Assembly: GCA_004431415.1 (NCBI GenBank)
Contig: QPMI01000482.1
Coordinates: forward strand, 1-64,000
Length of the DNA: 64,000 bases
Source of the DNA: Cyanophora paradoxa
Taxonomy: Eukaryota; Glaucocystophyceae; Cyanophorales; Cyanophoraceae
Reading direction: 5' to 3'
Position numbers and translations under genes: made by a program. Shown piece after piece: positions 35,101 through 45,276 of this stretch (its first letter is position 1; the number at the start of each line of letters is the position of its first letter). Under the pieces are notes generated by a model. That model saw nothing but the letters and a program-made list of their open reading frames with translations, had not been told where the DNA came from and ran no database searches.

Positions 35101-36741
35101 GCCTCGCAGCGAGCTCCACGCGCTCGACATCGCCGGCTACTCCCTGCGCGAGCTCCGCGGGGAGTGCAGCGTACCCCGGAACCTCCTGGAGGCCCCCCTG
35201 GCGAAGGCCGGGTCCTCCAGTACCCCCGCTGCGTCCTCCTCCTCCGCCTCCTCCGCCCCCGCCCCTGCCGCCTCCGCCGCCTCCGCATCCGGCCCTGCCG
35301 CCGTCTCGGCCTCGTCCCAGCCGGGCGCCCCCTCTCCCGCTTCAAAGAAAAAGGACGCCAAGGGTGCCTGCCTCCCGACCGCCCCGTCTTCCCCGCCCCG
35401 CTCGCACCCGGCATCCCTCACTCGCGCTCTCCCCTCAGGCAAGTCCCCATCCTCCTCCTCCTCTGCAGCGGCCCCCGCGCCCGCCGCGCCGCCCGCACCC
35501 GGCTCCCGCCCCGCCTCGGCCCCGTCCAAGCCCTCCCAGACCCCCGCCGCCCCTGCCAAGCCCCCCGCAGAGTCCGAGGTCACCTCTTCCCCCTCTCTTA
35601 CTTTGCCCGCCCCCGCGGACCCCTCACGGCCCTCCGTCGATCGCGCCGGCGCGCAGCCGTCGTTTGAGGAGTTGCTGGAGCAGGAGAAGAGGCGGCAGGC
35701 CAAGCAGAAGGGCGGCGCCTCGTCCTCCTCGGCCCCGTCGTGCGTGGCCCTCTCGCCTCCCTTCACCGCGCCCCCTCCCGAGCTCTCCTCTCAGCAAAAC
35801 GACCGCCCCCGCGTCCAAGCCGCCTGCCAAGGGGCCCCCCGCCGCCCCCGCCCACCCAGCCGCCCCGGCCCCCACCCCCGCCGCCCCCGCCCCCGCGAAA
35901 GGTGGCAAGGGCTCCATCCCGGCGGCCGCAGCCCCCGCCGCGACCAAGGTTTCTGTAACCCAGCCCTCCGCCCCCACCCCCGCCGCCCCGGCCCCCGCCA
36001 AAGGCGCGCCCGCTCCGAGTGCTGCCCAGCCCCCCGCTCCAGCCGCCCCCCAGCCTCCGGCCAAGGCTCCAGCCCCGCCCGCTGCCTCCCCTGCTGTGGT
36101 GCCGTCCGGCCCCGCTCCCCCCAAAGCCGCCCCTGCCACCCCGCCCCCGCCCCCGCCCCGCCCCCGCCCCCGCCCCGCCCCCGCCCCGCCCCCGCCCCGC
36201 CCCGCCCCGCCCCCGCCACCCAAGCCCCCCGGCCCCCCGCCCCGCCCCATCGGGCCACGCCCCGTCCGCCCCCGCCGCTCAGGCTGCCGCGCCGGGTCAA
36301 GCGGCGGGGCGGCGGCGGGGCGGGGCGGCGGCGGGAGCGGTGGCGGCGGGGGCGGCGGGGGCGTCGAGGAGCAAGGCGAAGAAGAAGGGCAAGCGGGCGG
36401 GGCGGACGAGGCGGAGGGCGAGGAGCCGCTCGCCCCCGCGCCGGCGCCGCCCCCGCCGCCCCTCAGTCGCCCCCGCGGCGCCCCCCGACCCGCCGGCGTC
36501 GCTCGCCGGCCCGAGCGGGGCGGCGGGGCGGGCGGGGATTCCCCCGCGGCGCTTCGTGGCGCGCACGCTGGCGTCGATGCTGGAGGATCCGGACGGGGAG
36601 GGGGCGGAGGGGGACCCCGCGGAGGCCGCCCCCGGGGAGCTCGGCGCGACCCCGCCCAAGGCGCCCCTGCAGCTCAGCGCCGACATCGGGGCCGCCATCC
36701 GCGCCTGGGCCCTCAGCAAGCTCGGCGGCCAGAAGAAGTAG
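32112..36741 (+). CDS. TPR-kelch repeat protein with Ala/Pro-rich tail
   Basis: Exons 32112-32141, 32201-32297 and 32363-32408 join in frame to give MAELGPEGIEQSTKLITSLE, then AYEAKNKGNEAFLRCDYDLA. With the next exon (YNTAIVMYPDEAVFFSNRSA) this forms an N-terminal TPR domain of about three repeats, a protein-docking fold. A kelch beta-propeller follows, about six blades marked by QIFVFGGFDG, IFIFGGIG, SIFLFGGWDGQG, KLYIIGGTDD, KLLAFGGGPYG and RILMFGGMG. These alternate with LDTETMxW strands. The rest (about 35160-36540) is Ala/Pro/Ser/Lys-rich and probably disordered, with some uncertain splicing. A conserved-looking end, ADIGAAIRAWALSKLGGQKK, precedes the stop at 36739-36741. It is probably a scaffold; no enzyme domain is seen. 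Confidence 0.82.
32298..32362 (+). other. GC-AG intron in the TPR-kelch gene
   Basis: The exon ends AAGAACAAAG and the intron starts GCGAGC. It ends GACGAACAG before GCAACGAG. Splicing here rebuilds the TPR motif KNKGNEAF; the unspliced frame stops at about 32330. Confidence 0.7.
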
Positions 36742-37117
36742 CCTGCCGGCCCGGCCGGACCGTGGCTATATCTTGTTGTAACTTCGTGCGAATCGAGGAT
36801 CTCTAGATCTTCCCAGGCTTGCAAATTGCCGGGAATTGCCCGTACACGTTATACGTACGCGTACTACGGTATACATAGCTTGATCGGCGATTTTTCTGCG
36901 CGGGTGCGGCACCGGCGCCGGCGCCGGCGCGCGCCTCGCCTTCTGATCATGACCTTCGCGCCGTCGATCGCGATCGCGGGGCCGGACGTACGTCGACTCG
37001 GCCCAACTCGTCACGTCACCGCGGCCGGGGGCCAGCTGCAGGCGGGTACGCTTCGAATTCCTGCCAGGCTGGGTCGCGGCTGCAGCTTAGCTCGCAGCGA
37101 AAACGATATCGATATCA
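36742..37117. other. Intergenic region before cathepsin copy 1
   Basis: 376 bp of mixed composition with palindromic words (TCTAGATCT, GCGCCGGCGC, GATATCGATATC just before the start codon). No gene is seen. Confidence 0.55.
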
Positions 37118-40029
37118 ATGGAGAGCGCGCCTCTTTTACGCCATGAGGGACGCGCTGGACGTACCATGCGATCGGTGCTCCTCGCGCTCGCCCCTTGGTC
37201 AGTGCTCCTGGAACGGACCCCTGCGATAAGCACTAGCTATAGTGTATATGTGCCAGTCGGTCGACGTGCGCTGAGCACCAGCTCCGCAGGGTCCTGGCGG
37301 CAGTGCTGGGGGCGGTTGCGATCGTACTCGGCCTGCAAAACCAGAGGCTCGTCCGCGAGAGCCGTGACGCAGGTCTGTCACACGTACAGGCGGCTGGTAC
37401 GTCGAAGTTCGAAGGCGTGACGGGTGCGCAGCAGTGTGTACACGCCGCACGTGTCGGACGCGTACGTCGACTCGAGCTCGAGCTCCCGCCTGATCGCCCT
37501 CCCCGGCCCGCCTGCCGCAGCGGCGGCAGCAGCCCGAAGCGACCAGCTGAATTCGAAGCGCATCCCGAGACGCGGGAAGATGAGCGCGGAAGCGAGGAAT
37601 CGGTGGGCGTCGCAGCTTGCTCAGTACATGGAGGACAAGCCGGATCCGAATCCCGCGTGGAAAACTGTGAAGCCGGCAGAGCTGCCGAAGGAGTGGTGCG
37701 AAGGCGATTACCTTCCTTGTGTAACGCTCACGCTCATTGACCTCACCGTGCACAGGGACTGGTGAGATTCCGCGCACCGCGCGCGCATGCGCTAGCATGC
37801 GCAGCTGCGGAGTTCGAAAGCGCCCGGCTGCCGGCCCCGGGCTGACGTTAAAGTCTGCGCAGGCGGAACGTGTCCGGAAAGAATTTCCTGACAGCTGATC
37901 GCCAGCAGCACCTTCCCGTCTACTGCGGCGGCTGCTGGGTAAGAGGCTTAGAGCGCCCCGTCTTGTCTTGAAGTCATATGCGAGGCGGCGATGATTCGAG
38001 CGTGCCGCCTCGCGCGCAGCTCTTCTCCAGCATCCACTCGCTGAACGGTGCGCTTGCTCGGCACTTCTCGCCCCTCGCCTTGCACCGGGCCCCGATGGAT
38101 GCGCCCCGCAGATCGAATCTCGATCGCGCGCAACGCGAGCTGGCCGCCCGTGCTCCTCTCCCACCAAGTGTGCGCATGGCCGATGGCCTGGCTTCGAGGC
38201 ACGAGCGCCTCGCCCCACGCCGCGCGCGATGAGAGGGCGCGCTCCCCTCGTTCCGAGGCCTTGAGGGAACCCCTCTGCACGTTTCATCCGGGCGAAGGGG
38301 CGGCCCTCCCGGCTCCTCCTCCCCGCCCCCCCATCCCCCCCCTCCCCCACCCCCTCCCCCTACCCCCGCCCCTTACCCCCCGGCTGCTCCACGAGGGCGC
38401 GCAGCCGCCGGGCCCACTCGCGCCGCCGCAGGATGATCAACTGCCAGGACTGCGGCAACTGCGAGGACGGCGGCGAGGAGGCGCGCCCCGGCGCCCCCCC
38501 TCCCTCGCACCGGCCCCCTCGCGCAGCGCCGCCGCCGACCTGACTGTCGCGCGCGGGGCCGGCGGTCGCAGGCCTGCGTCTACGGGTACATGCGCAAGGT
38601 GCGGGGCAGCTTCAGCGCGGGCCGCCGCGCTCGCCTCACCCGCGCCCCTCGCTGCAGCACGGCCTGCCGGACGACACCGTGCGCCACCCGCACCCCGCCC
38701 CCTCTCGCCCCCGCCCCCGCCGACGGCCTCCCTGCCCCCGCAGTGCGCCCCCTACGTCGCCAAGACGGGCACCGAGTGTCTCTCCCACGGCAAGGTCGGG
38801 GCCTGCAAGCCCGAGTGCTACTGCTCGTGCGCGCGCCGCCTCCTGTGGCCCCCGGCCCGCCCCCGCACTGCCTATCTCTCACCTTGTTTACTCGATCCAG
38901 GAACGCCGAGCCCAACGGAGACCACTACGCCATTAAGAAGTACCGGAAGTGGTGCCCCCTCCCCCACCCTCCCCCCGCCCCCCAACACCCCCCCCCCCCA
39001 CCCCACCCCCACCCCTCCCACCCCCAGCCCCCCCCCCCCCACCCCTCCCCGTACTTCTTCCCGCCGCTTTTCGCCCCTCAACTGTGCCCACAGGTACCTC
39101 AAGTACTTTGGGCATCTCCCCCACTCGGACAAGTTCGCAATGAAGGCGCGTCGCACTCCTCCTGCGCCCCCGTACTCCTCAGAGAGTTGTCTGTTTCAGG
39201 CCGAGATCTTCACCCGGGGGCCCATCACCTGCGTGCGCGCCCCTCCCGGACTCCCCCCGCCCTGCGCCTTTTTCCTCTCTCATTCAGCCGCTTAATTTGA
39301 ATTTGATCGGCAGGGCATGTGCGCCACGGATCGTGCGCGTTACTCCCTCCCCCCTCCCCCCCCTCCCCCCTCCCCCCCCCCCCCCCGCGCGCCTTCGAGC
39401 TCACCTCGCCCCCACCCCCTCCCCCCTTCTTTAGGCATGGTGTACGAGTACACAAGCGGAGTGTACCGCGAGAGTACCCCCTGCAAGGTCGAGGACTACG
39501 ACCAGTGCGTGCAAAAAGACGTTCCCCCATCCGCTCTCTTTCGACGAGCCGGTCCCAGTGAAGTCTCCGTGTCGGGTTGGGGCGTGGACGCCAAGACCGG
39601 AGAGGAGTACTGGCTCGTCCGCAACAGCTGGGGCACCTTCTGGGTACCCCTTCCCTCGCGACCGCGTACCCCTCCCTCCGGCGACGCCGTACCCCCGCAG
39701 GGTGAGGACGGCTGGTTCCGCATCCCCATCTACGAGGACAACCTCGGGCTCGGGGTTCGTACCCCCGCTTCCTCCCTAGCGCCCCCATTCCCCTCCCCCT
39801 ACCCCCCGCAGCCGCCGGGGTACGACGTGCGCCGCGCTGCAGAAAGTGTGCGTGTACGGAGTGGTGGATCTCGAGCGCTCTGCCGACATCCCCCCGACGC
39901 CGCTCAAGCGGTGCGCGTGTGCCGGCCGGCCCTGCCCCCCCGGCACTCGCTCCTGCCGCCCCCGCTGGTTGAGCAGGCGCATGCGCATGCAGGTACTACA
40001 CGCCCCCTCCGGAGGGCGACCGCAAGTGA
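37118..40029 (+). CDS. Cathepsin Z-like papain-family protease, membrane-anchored (copy 1)
   Basis: C1A cysteine protease, probably vacuolar or lysosomal. ATG 37118 gives MESAPLLRHEGRAG, a short cytosolic tail with an acidic dileucine (ExxxLL). The next exon supplies one hydrophobic helix (VLAAVLGAVAIVLGL), so this is a type II membrane precursor. The protease part matches cathepsin Z: RNVSGKNFLTADRQQHLPVY, then CGGCW with the catalytic Cys, LFSSIHSLN, DRISIARNASW, MINCQDCGNCEDGG, KVGACKPECYC, the HYAIKKYRKW segment and FTRGPITC. VEDYD and HEVSVSGWG meet at a splice that creates the catalytic His codon. RNSWGTFW carries the Asn. It ends YYTPPPEGDRK, stop 40027-40029. The Cys is preceded by Gly, not the usual Ser. 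A near-identical stretch, introns included, occurs in the inverted copy at 49442-51765. Confidence 0.88.
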
Positions 40030-41001
40030 ACATGGCCCCTGGGCGGGCGACCTGCAGCATTCAAGTCGAATACGGGTAGGCCCGGCGCTGGCGGTCAGCT
40101 GCAGGTGTCGAGCTCGAGCCCGGCCGCAGCTGTGTGCAGATTCGCTGCCCTGCAGAAGAACCGCGCAATCGCTTCTCATTTTTCATTTTAGCAGCTCTGC
40201 GTACGATCGATCGTGTTGTGTTTGAGAGTCTTGAGAGGATGAGTTTTGTGCACGTGCCGTGATCATCTCAGAGTCTGTTCACTGAGTCAGGTAGTACAGT
40301 GTTGTGTGTGTTGTGATGAGTTTTCCTTCTGGTCTTTAATTTCGCATTTGCACCTCAGCATCTGTAACTTAGTTAGCTTTCAAATACGAATTCATGTGGG
40401 GTAATCATACCGATCGCGAGTCCGATCGTCATGATCATCATGGCATGATCAAATGAGCGCGGCCGTTCGCGGTGCTCGAGCTACTACTAGGCTAGCAGCT
40501 GATCTAGCTCGAGCTGCTAGCTCGAGCTCGCCCCGATCGCGAGCTCGCCGTCACGGCGTCGCCCGGCAGTGCGCGCGAGGTCTTCAGCTGGATATCCGAT
40601 ATCGAGCTCGAGCTAGCGCTCGATTAATAAAACGCTTCGCGCTCTCGAAGCGCCGTCTGGGGGGTGTGTAACGGCCCCGCCGACCGGTACCGGTACCGTG
40701 ACTACCGTCAAGGTGTACCCGGCGTACTACCGTACCCGCGGGCCGCGGCCCGGCGCCGGCAGGCCGGCGCAGCCGGGCGGCTTCGGAAGGGAAGTGACTC
40801 TCTAGCTAGCTGCAGAGTCTGCAGTGACTCTAGAGTCTGGACTGCACTGCGGCGCGTGCAACGTACCGTAGTACGTTAACGCCGCGCATGCGCGCTTCAA
40901 GGCTTTGCAGGCCCGCAGCACACACAGCCGCTGAGCCGCACTAGCCGCTGAGCGCTGAGCTAAGCCGCTAAGCTCAGCCAGATCTTGACGTAGTCACGGC
41001 C
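40030..41001. other. Palindrome-rich intergenic region
   Basis: 972 bp without a supportable gene. Positions 40180-40450 are AT-richer with TGATCATGATCATCATG-type words. Positions 40470-40640 are dense in AGCTCGAGCT and GATATC. GGTACCGGTACC occurs near 40686. Confidence 0.5.
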
Positions 41002-42548
41002 ATGGCAAACTCTGCAGTCCAGCGCGCGGGCCATACGCACCACAGCGGGCTCACATGCACATTGAGTGCGGTCGCGCTGTCGGTGGTGCTGCTCGCGGCA
41101 GCTTGCACGCTGGCAGGGGGCCAGTGCGTTGAGTTCCAGCCCAGTACCGACCTGAGCGTGCGCGCGCCACGGTCATGATCTCCCTCCGAGGCTCCCTCTC
41201 CATGGCCACCATTAATATTAATATAATATATATGACTCCTGATCGCTTAACTTTCTCAGTCTTAGTTTTTGAGCGTGATCGCGCGCGACGTGGTGCAGAT
41301 GCTTGTGCCACTCAATCCGAGCGAAGTTTGGACGACCTCGCTGTCGATGACCATCGAATTCTGGGTCCGCAGCGCCCGCGACCGCCACGCGCGCCCGCGC
41401 GGCACTCAATTATATTTAATTGCGAATTCGAACGTAGGCGAAAATCGAGAGCTACCCGTCGAGCGGCGACAACCCGCCCCTTTGGAGCGTCCTGGACAGC
41501 CTCGACACTGACCTCTTTTACTGTAACCGTGCGTCTTAAAATATCGCGTCGGCTCAGTTTTTAGAGCAGGTACTTTGATTTAAAGGTTGATATTGATCAT
41601 GACGCCCCGTCGCGGCCTGGTCAGTTGTGGGCGGGAGCGTGCTGGCCTTCCAGTGCGAGTGGCAGGACGGGGTGGGCCCGCCCGTCGTCTCCCGCAGCAT
41701 CCCGCCCGACGTCCCCGCCGACTTCCCCGCGGCGGCCATGACCGGCTGGCACCACTTCGCCTTCGTCCTCAGCTCCTCCGGGGGCGCCGCGTACATCCTC
41801 ACCTACGTCGACGGCACCCTGCACGCCAACACGTACAACCCGGCGGACCCCGTGCGCGCCTCCTTCATCTCCGCCGGCAGCGTCTACTACAACGCCGTCC
41901 TCTTCGCCCCGTCGGGCTCGGCCAGCGTCACCAGCCTCCGCGAGGTGCGAGATCCAGATACCAATTGCGTGTACATTTAATTCAGAACGCAGCTATAGCT
42001 AGATCTAGATCTAGAACGGATTTTATTCCGATTATTATTAATTGTATTTCTCGCAGGTTCGCATCTGGAATGAAGCGCTCGGGTTGAGCACCGTCCAGGC
42101 GAACCGCAACAAACCAATCACGTCGGCCGATATCCTGGGGTACCTCTCCCTCGCCCACGTCGGTGCGGTACCCCCGGCCCCGCCTTGAAGCTTGCTTGTT
42201 ATGAATCGCAGCTGAAGTATATTTGAATGTTGATGGCGATTGATTTGCGCAGTTCCATTCGACACGGATCCGACGGGGATCGGGGGCGACGTGTACGCGA
42301 ACGACCTGGTGGACCTCGTGACTAATTTTATGCTTGAGGACGAGGCCACGATCGCCCTCGGCTTCGGCCTCAGCGTCGGCTCGGGCCAGTTCGTCGCCGG
42401 CACCGGCGGCATCTGCTCCTTGATCGCCCCCAAGGGCCCCAGCGGCGGCGGCGGAGGCGCCTCCTCGCCCTCCGGATCCATCCTCGTCCTGAACGGCGGC
42501 ACGATCTCCGTCGACGGCGGGTACATCTGCGTCGGACCCTGCCCCTGA
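41002..42548 (+). CDS. Secreted LamG/concanavalin-like domain protein
   Basis: ATG 41002 begins a leader with a clear hydrophobic core (ALSVVLLAAACTLA, then GGQC), a signal peptide or N-terminal anchor. After an intron, LSMTIEFWV starts a laminin-G-like jelly roll. Later exons give MTGWHHFAFVLSSSGGAAY, ILTYVDGTLHANTYN and EVRIWNEALGLSTVQANR. The WHHFAF...YVDG...VRIWN pattern is the LamG/concanavalin-lectin signature, usually carbohydrate or protein binding outside the cell. The final exon (about 42253-42548) encodes DLVTNFMLEDEATIALGF and a Gly/Ser linker. It ends in a Cys-containing tail, ICVGPCP. Some middle exons (41342-41530) are not resolved. Substrate unknown. Confidence 0.62.
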
Positions 42549-43100
42549 CTCATGATCAGTACTAGTGCCGTTGATCCGCCTGCTCCGCCCGCGGCCTTCA
42601 GCTTCTGCATGGTCCCTCTTCAAATTCTAGCTCTAGATTCTGAGATGTGCTGCGCATCGCCCCCCATCGCCTCCGTCTTCTCCTCCACCTGCAGCTGGGG
42701 GGACGGGGGAGCCCGCAGGGCCCGGGGGGACGGGGAGCCTCAGGGGGCCTGCGCATGCAGGGGCCCGCTGGGGGCCAGGGAATTCGAAGCTCGTGGATGC
42801 CTACAGCTATATAGCTACAGCTGTGGACGCCTATAGCTATATATATATAGCTACAGCTGCGCATGCTCGTGTTCCGGCGCCCGGCCGCGGCTACCGCTCT
42901 GATCATAAGGCAGCATTGATATTCAATGATCAGATTCATGATAAATATCTGACGCGGTGCGCATGCAGAGTCATAATTTATAATCTCTACAATGCGGTTA
43001 TTAATATGTTTAATTTACGCAAATAAGGCGGGCTCCAAATCAGAGCTCAGCTCTAGCTGTAGACGGGAGTCTAAGAGTCTGGGGGCGGGGCGGGCTGGAC
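42549..43100. other. Intergenic region between convergent LamG and profilin genes
   Basis: 552 bp. It contains a short imperfect repeat around 42790-42860 made of TATAGCTATATAGCTACAGCTG-like words and an AT-rich stretch at 42900-43025. No gene is seen. Confidence 0.5.
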
Positions 43101-44170
43101 CTAGAGGAGGGCCGGCTCGGCGTCGTCCTCGGCGAGGGAGAAGCCGGAGGCGAGGGCGAGCTCGGCGTCCGCCTCGGCCTCGGGGGCGAGGGCGAGGGCG
43201 AGGGGGGCGCCCTCCTCCGCGGGGAGGCCCTCCAGGGCCACGCCCTCTACATCTCCCTCCTCCAGGCCCAGCTGCTGGGCCTCCTCGTCCAGCTCGAAGC
43301 CCTTCTTGATCAGATCCTCTGCGCCCCCGGTTGGCGCGTGTATCGCGAGGCGAGCTCACCGGGGCGGGATTCAGGAAACGAACGCACGGGCTACGAACGT
43401 ATGCGACGTGATGTTCCCTGGACTAGCCCCGATCTTGCTCACAACCGTGATGATGGCCTGTGGCGCAGTTGACTTCGGAGTGGGAAGCAATTCTAATGGA
43501 AAAAATTCGATGATCTAGCAGTAGCTATAGGCAGAGCCGGCCGCGGGAAGAAACAGATAAATCTAGAGAATGCACTCCCGTGTACGTAAGCGCACCCTGT
43601 TGGTCTGGGTGCCAAGGACGGTGACGCCCGCCTTGCTGCCGATCGACACCGCTGGCCTACCTAACACTGCGTCTTGCGGTTGCGTTTGGAGGTACATGTA
43701 CTTCGTTGGAGTCGCCCTGCGTGAACATGTACAGAGAGACGTCGGTCACGGGCGGAAGCTTAATGTAAGTCTCTCAGGCCTAGGGAAGCGAGGCGGGGCG
43801 AGGAAGGGAAGGCAAGCACCCGACGACCATGCCGCTCGCAGCAAACATACTGGGGTCATTGAGGCCTGCAGCGAACGTCTTCGCAGCCGAGGCCGCGAAG
43901 TCCGCGGTCGCCGCCGACCCTCCAGGCGCCGCGGCCGAGCACCATTTCGCGCCGTCCTTGCCATAGATTGAGCCAGCCTGAACGATGGGCGGCGCGCAGT
44001 GAGTTTTCAAGGTGCTGAAGATATCGATGCCGATCCGGCCGCGGCCGCGCCGCGGCGGCCGCGGCCGCGGACCGGATCATGATCAGCATTCCGAACCCTC
44101 TGAAGAGAATGCGCACCTGGACGCCGTATCCTTTGACCAAGATGTCGCAGAAAGCAGCCCAGCCCGACAT
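43101..44170 (-). CDS. Profilin with an acidic C-terminal extension
   Basis: Profilin binds actin monomers and poly-proline ligands. ATG 44170 gives MSGWAAFCDILVKGYGVQ; after an intron follows AGSIYGKDGAKWCSAAAPGG, the profilin N-terminal W and GxDGxxW pattern. Next come AAKTFAAGLNDPSMFAASG, LPPVTDVSLYMFTQGDSNEV, KAGVTVLGTQTNR and AIITVVSKIGASPGNITSH. The C-terminal helix EDLIKKGFEL is where profilins normally end (LxDYLIxxGF). Here the frame continues about 50 more residues rich in Glu, Ala and Leu and ends AEDDAEPALL at the stop 43101-43103. Five or so introns are inferred. The poly-proline groove residues were not checked individually. Confidence 0.75.
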
Positions 44171-45276
44171 GATATCGATCTTAGCTTGCCGCTGTGTTTG
44201 CCGTCGGTTACGACCAGTACCTGGGTATAGCGTTATACGGAATCCGGATACAACGCGTATACGCCGCCGCGCCGCGCGCGCATGCAGGCAGCCCCGCGCA
44301 CTGCGGCATGCGCATGCACAGTGCCTGCTGCTTGCGCAGATCTAGAGATCGATGTCGCGATCGATACCGCTAGCGCTAGAGGGCGAGCAAGCTTGAGCGC
44401 TAGCGGCCCTTCGAATCCAGGAAGCTTCAAGGTCGACGCGATGTCGTTGTCCCCCTTCAATTCCTCGAGCTCGCCCGAACTTCCGAAGTTCGGAAACTTC
44501 GCCTTCGCACTGCAGCTAGCGCTGGGGCCGGGGGCCGGCGCCGGATCCCCGGGGCCGGATCGCACGTGCACTGCGGCAATCTTGAATTGGCCATGGGCGC
44601 GGCCTCCTTCGAATTCACTTCGAACTCCATGACCAGGCTGGCCGCGCCCGCCACTGTGCACTGGGCCACTTGCCCACCCCGGCCCCCCTTCACCTCGAGC
44701 ACAGCTGCAGGCGCATACGTAGCTGCATGCGCAGCATTTGAATTCGATGCTGCACACAAATTCAGATGGCACACGCGTACGTGTGATGTAGTACGGCTAT
44801 GGAGATACGAAAGCGTAAAGGACTAATTCGTGAACATACCCTACAGATGATCTTCTATCAAAATATCTAATATCTCAAAACTGCCAGAGTTGACGTCGGC
44901 CAAGGCCTGAAAAACGTATACGTATACCGTAGTACACTCCTGAACGTCAAATGCATAGAAACTGTCCAGATAGTGGAAACACACTCAAGTAGATACGTAT
45001 GCTAGCTCAATACACTCTTCACGAAAAGGGTTACACCAGCCTACACGCAGGCGGCGATTGTCGGAAGAAAAATTCGAAAACTCCGACAAACGGTGATAAC
45101 GAGATCAGATAGGATCGGAGGGGCTCCATGAGGAGAAGGCGAATGTTGAGGAGGGGACGGGACGGGAAGAAGGAAAATATGGAAGTAGAAATCCCGGCGG
45201 GGACCGCAGCCTTTTGTGATCACTGGCTGGGGGCCGGTTGGGGCGCGGGGCGGGGGCGGGGTGGGGCGGGGCGGGG
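44171..45276. other. Upstream region of profilin and 3' flank of the SMYD gene
   Basis: About 1.1 kb. Positions 44230-44780 are palindrome-rich (GCGCGC, GCATGC, CTAGCGCTAG, TTCGAA) with meaningless open frames. Positions 44820-45060 are AT-rich. No gene is supported. Confidence 0.5.

Noticed and set aside
42790-42860. TATAGCTATATAGCTA repeats as a possible minisatellite or hairpin RNA
   Set aside because: There are only two imperfect units, and the same texture occurs in most intergenic gaps, so it is better treated as part of the general palindrome enrichment.
44233-44774. Minus-strand frames between profilin and the SMYD gene
   Set aside because: The region is dense in palindromes, which create paired open frames on both strands. 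No protein-like content.
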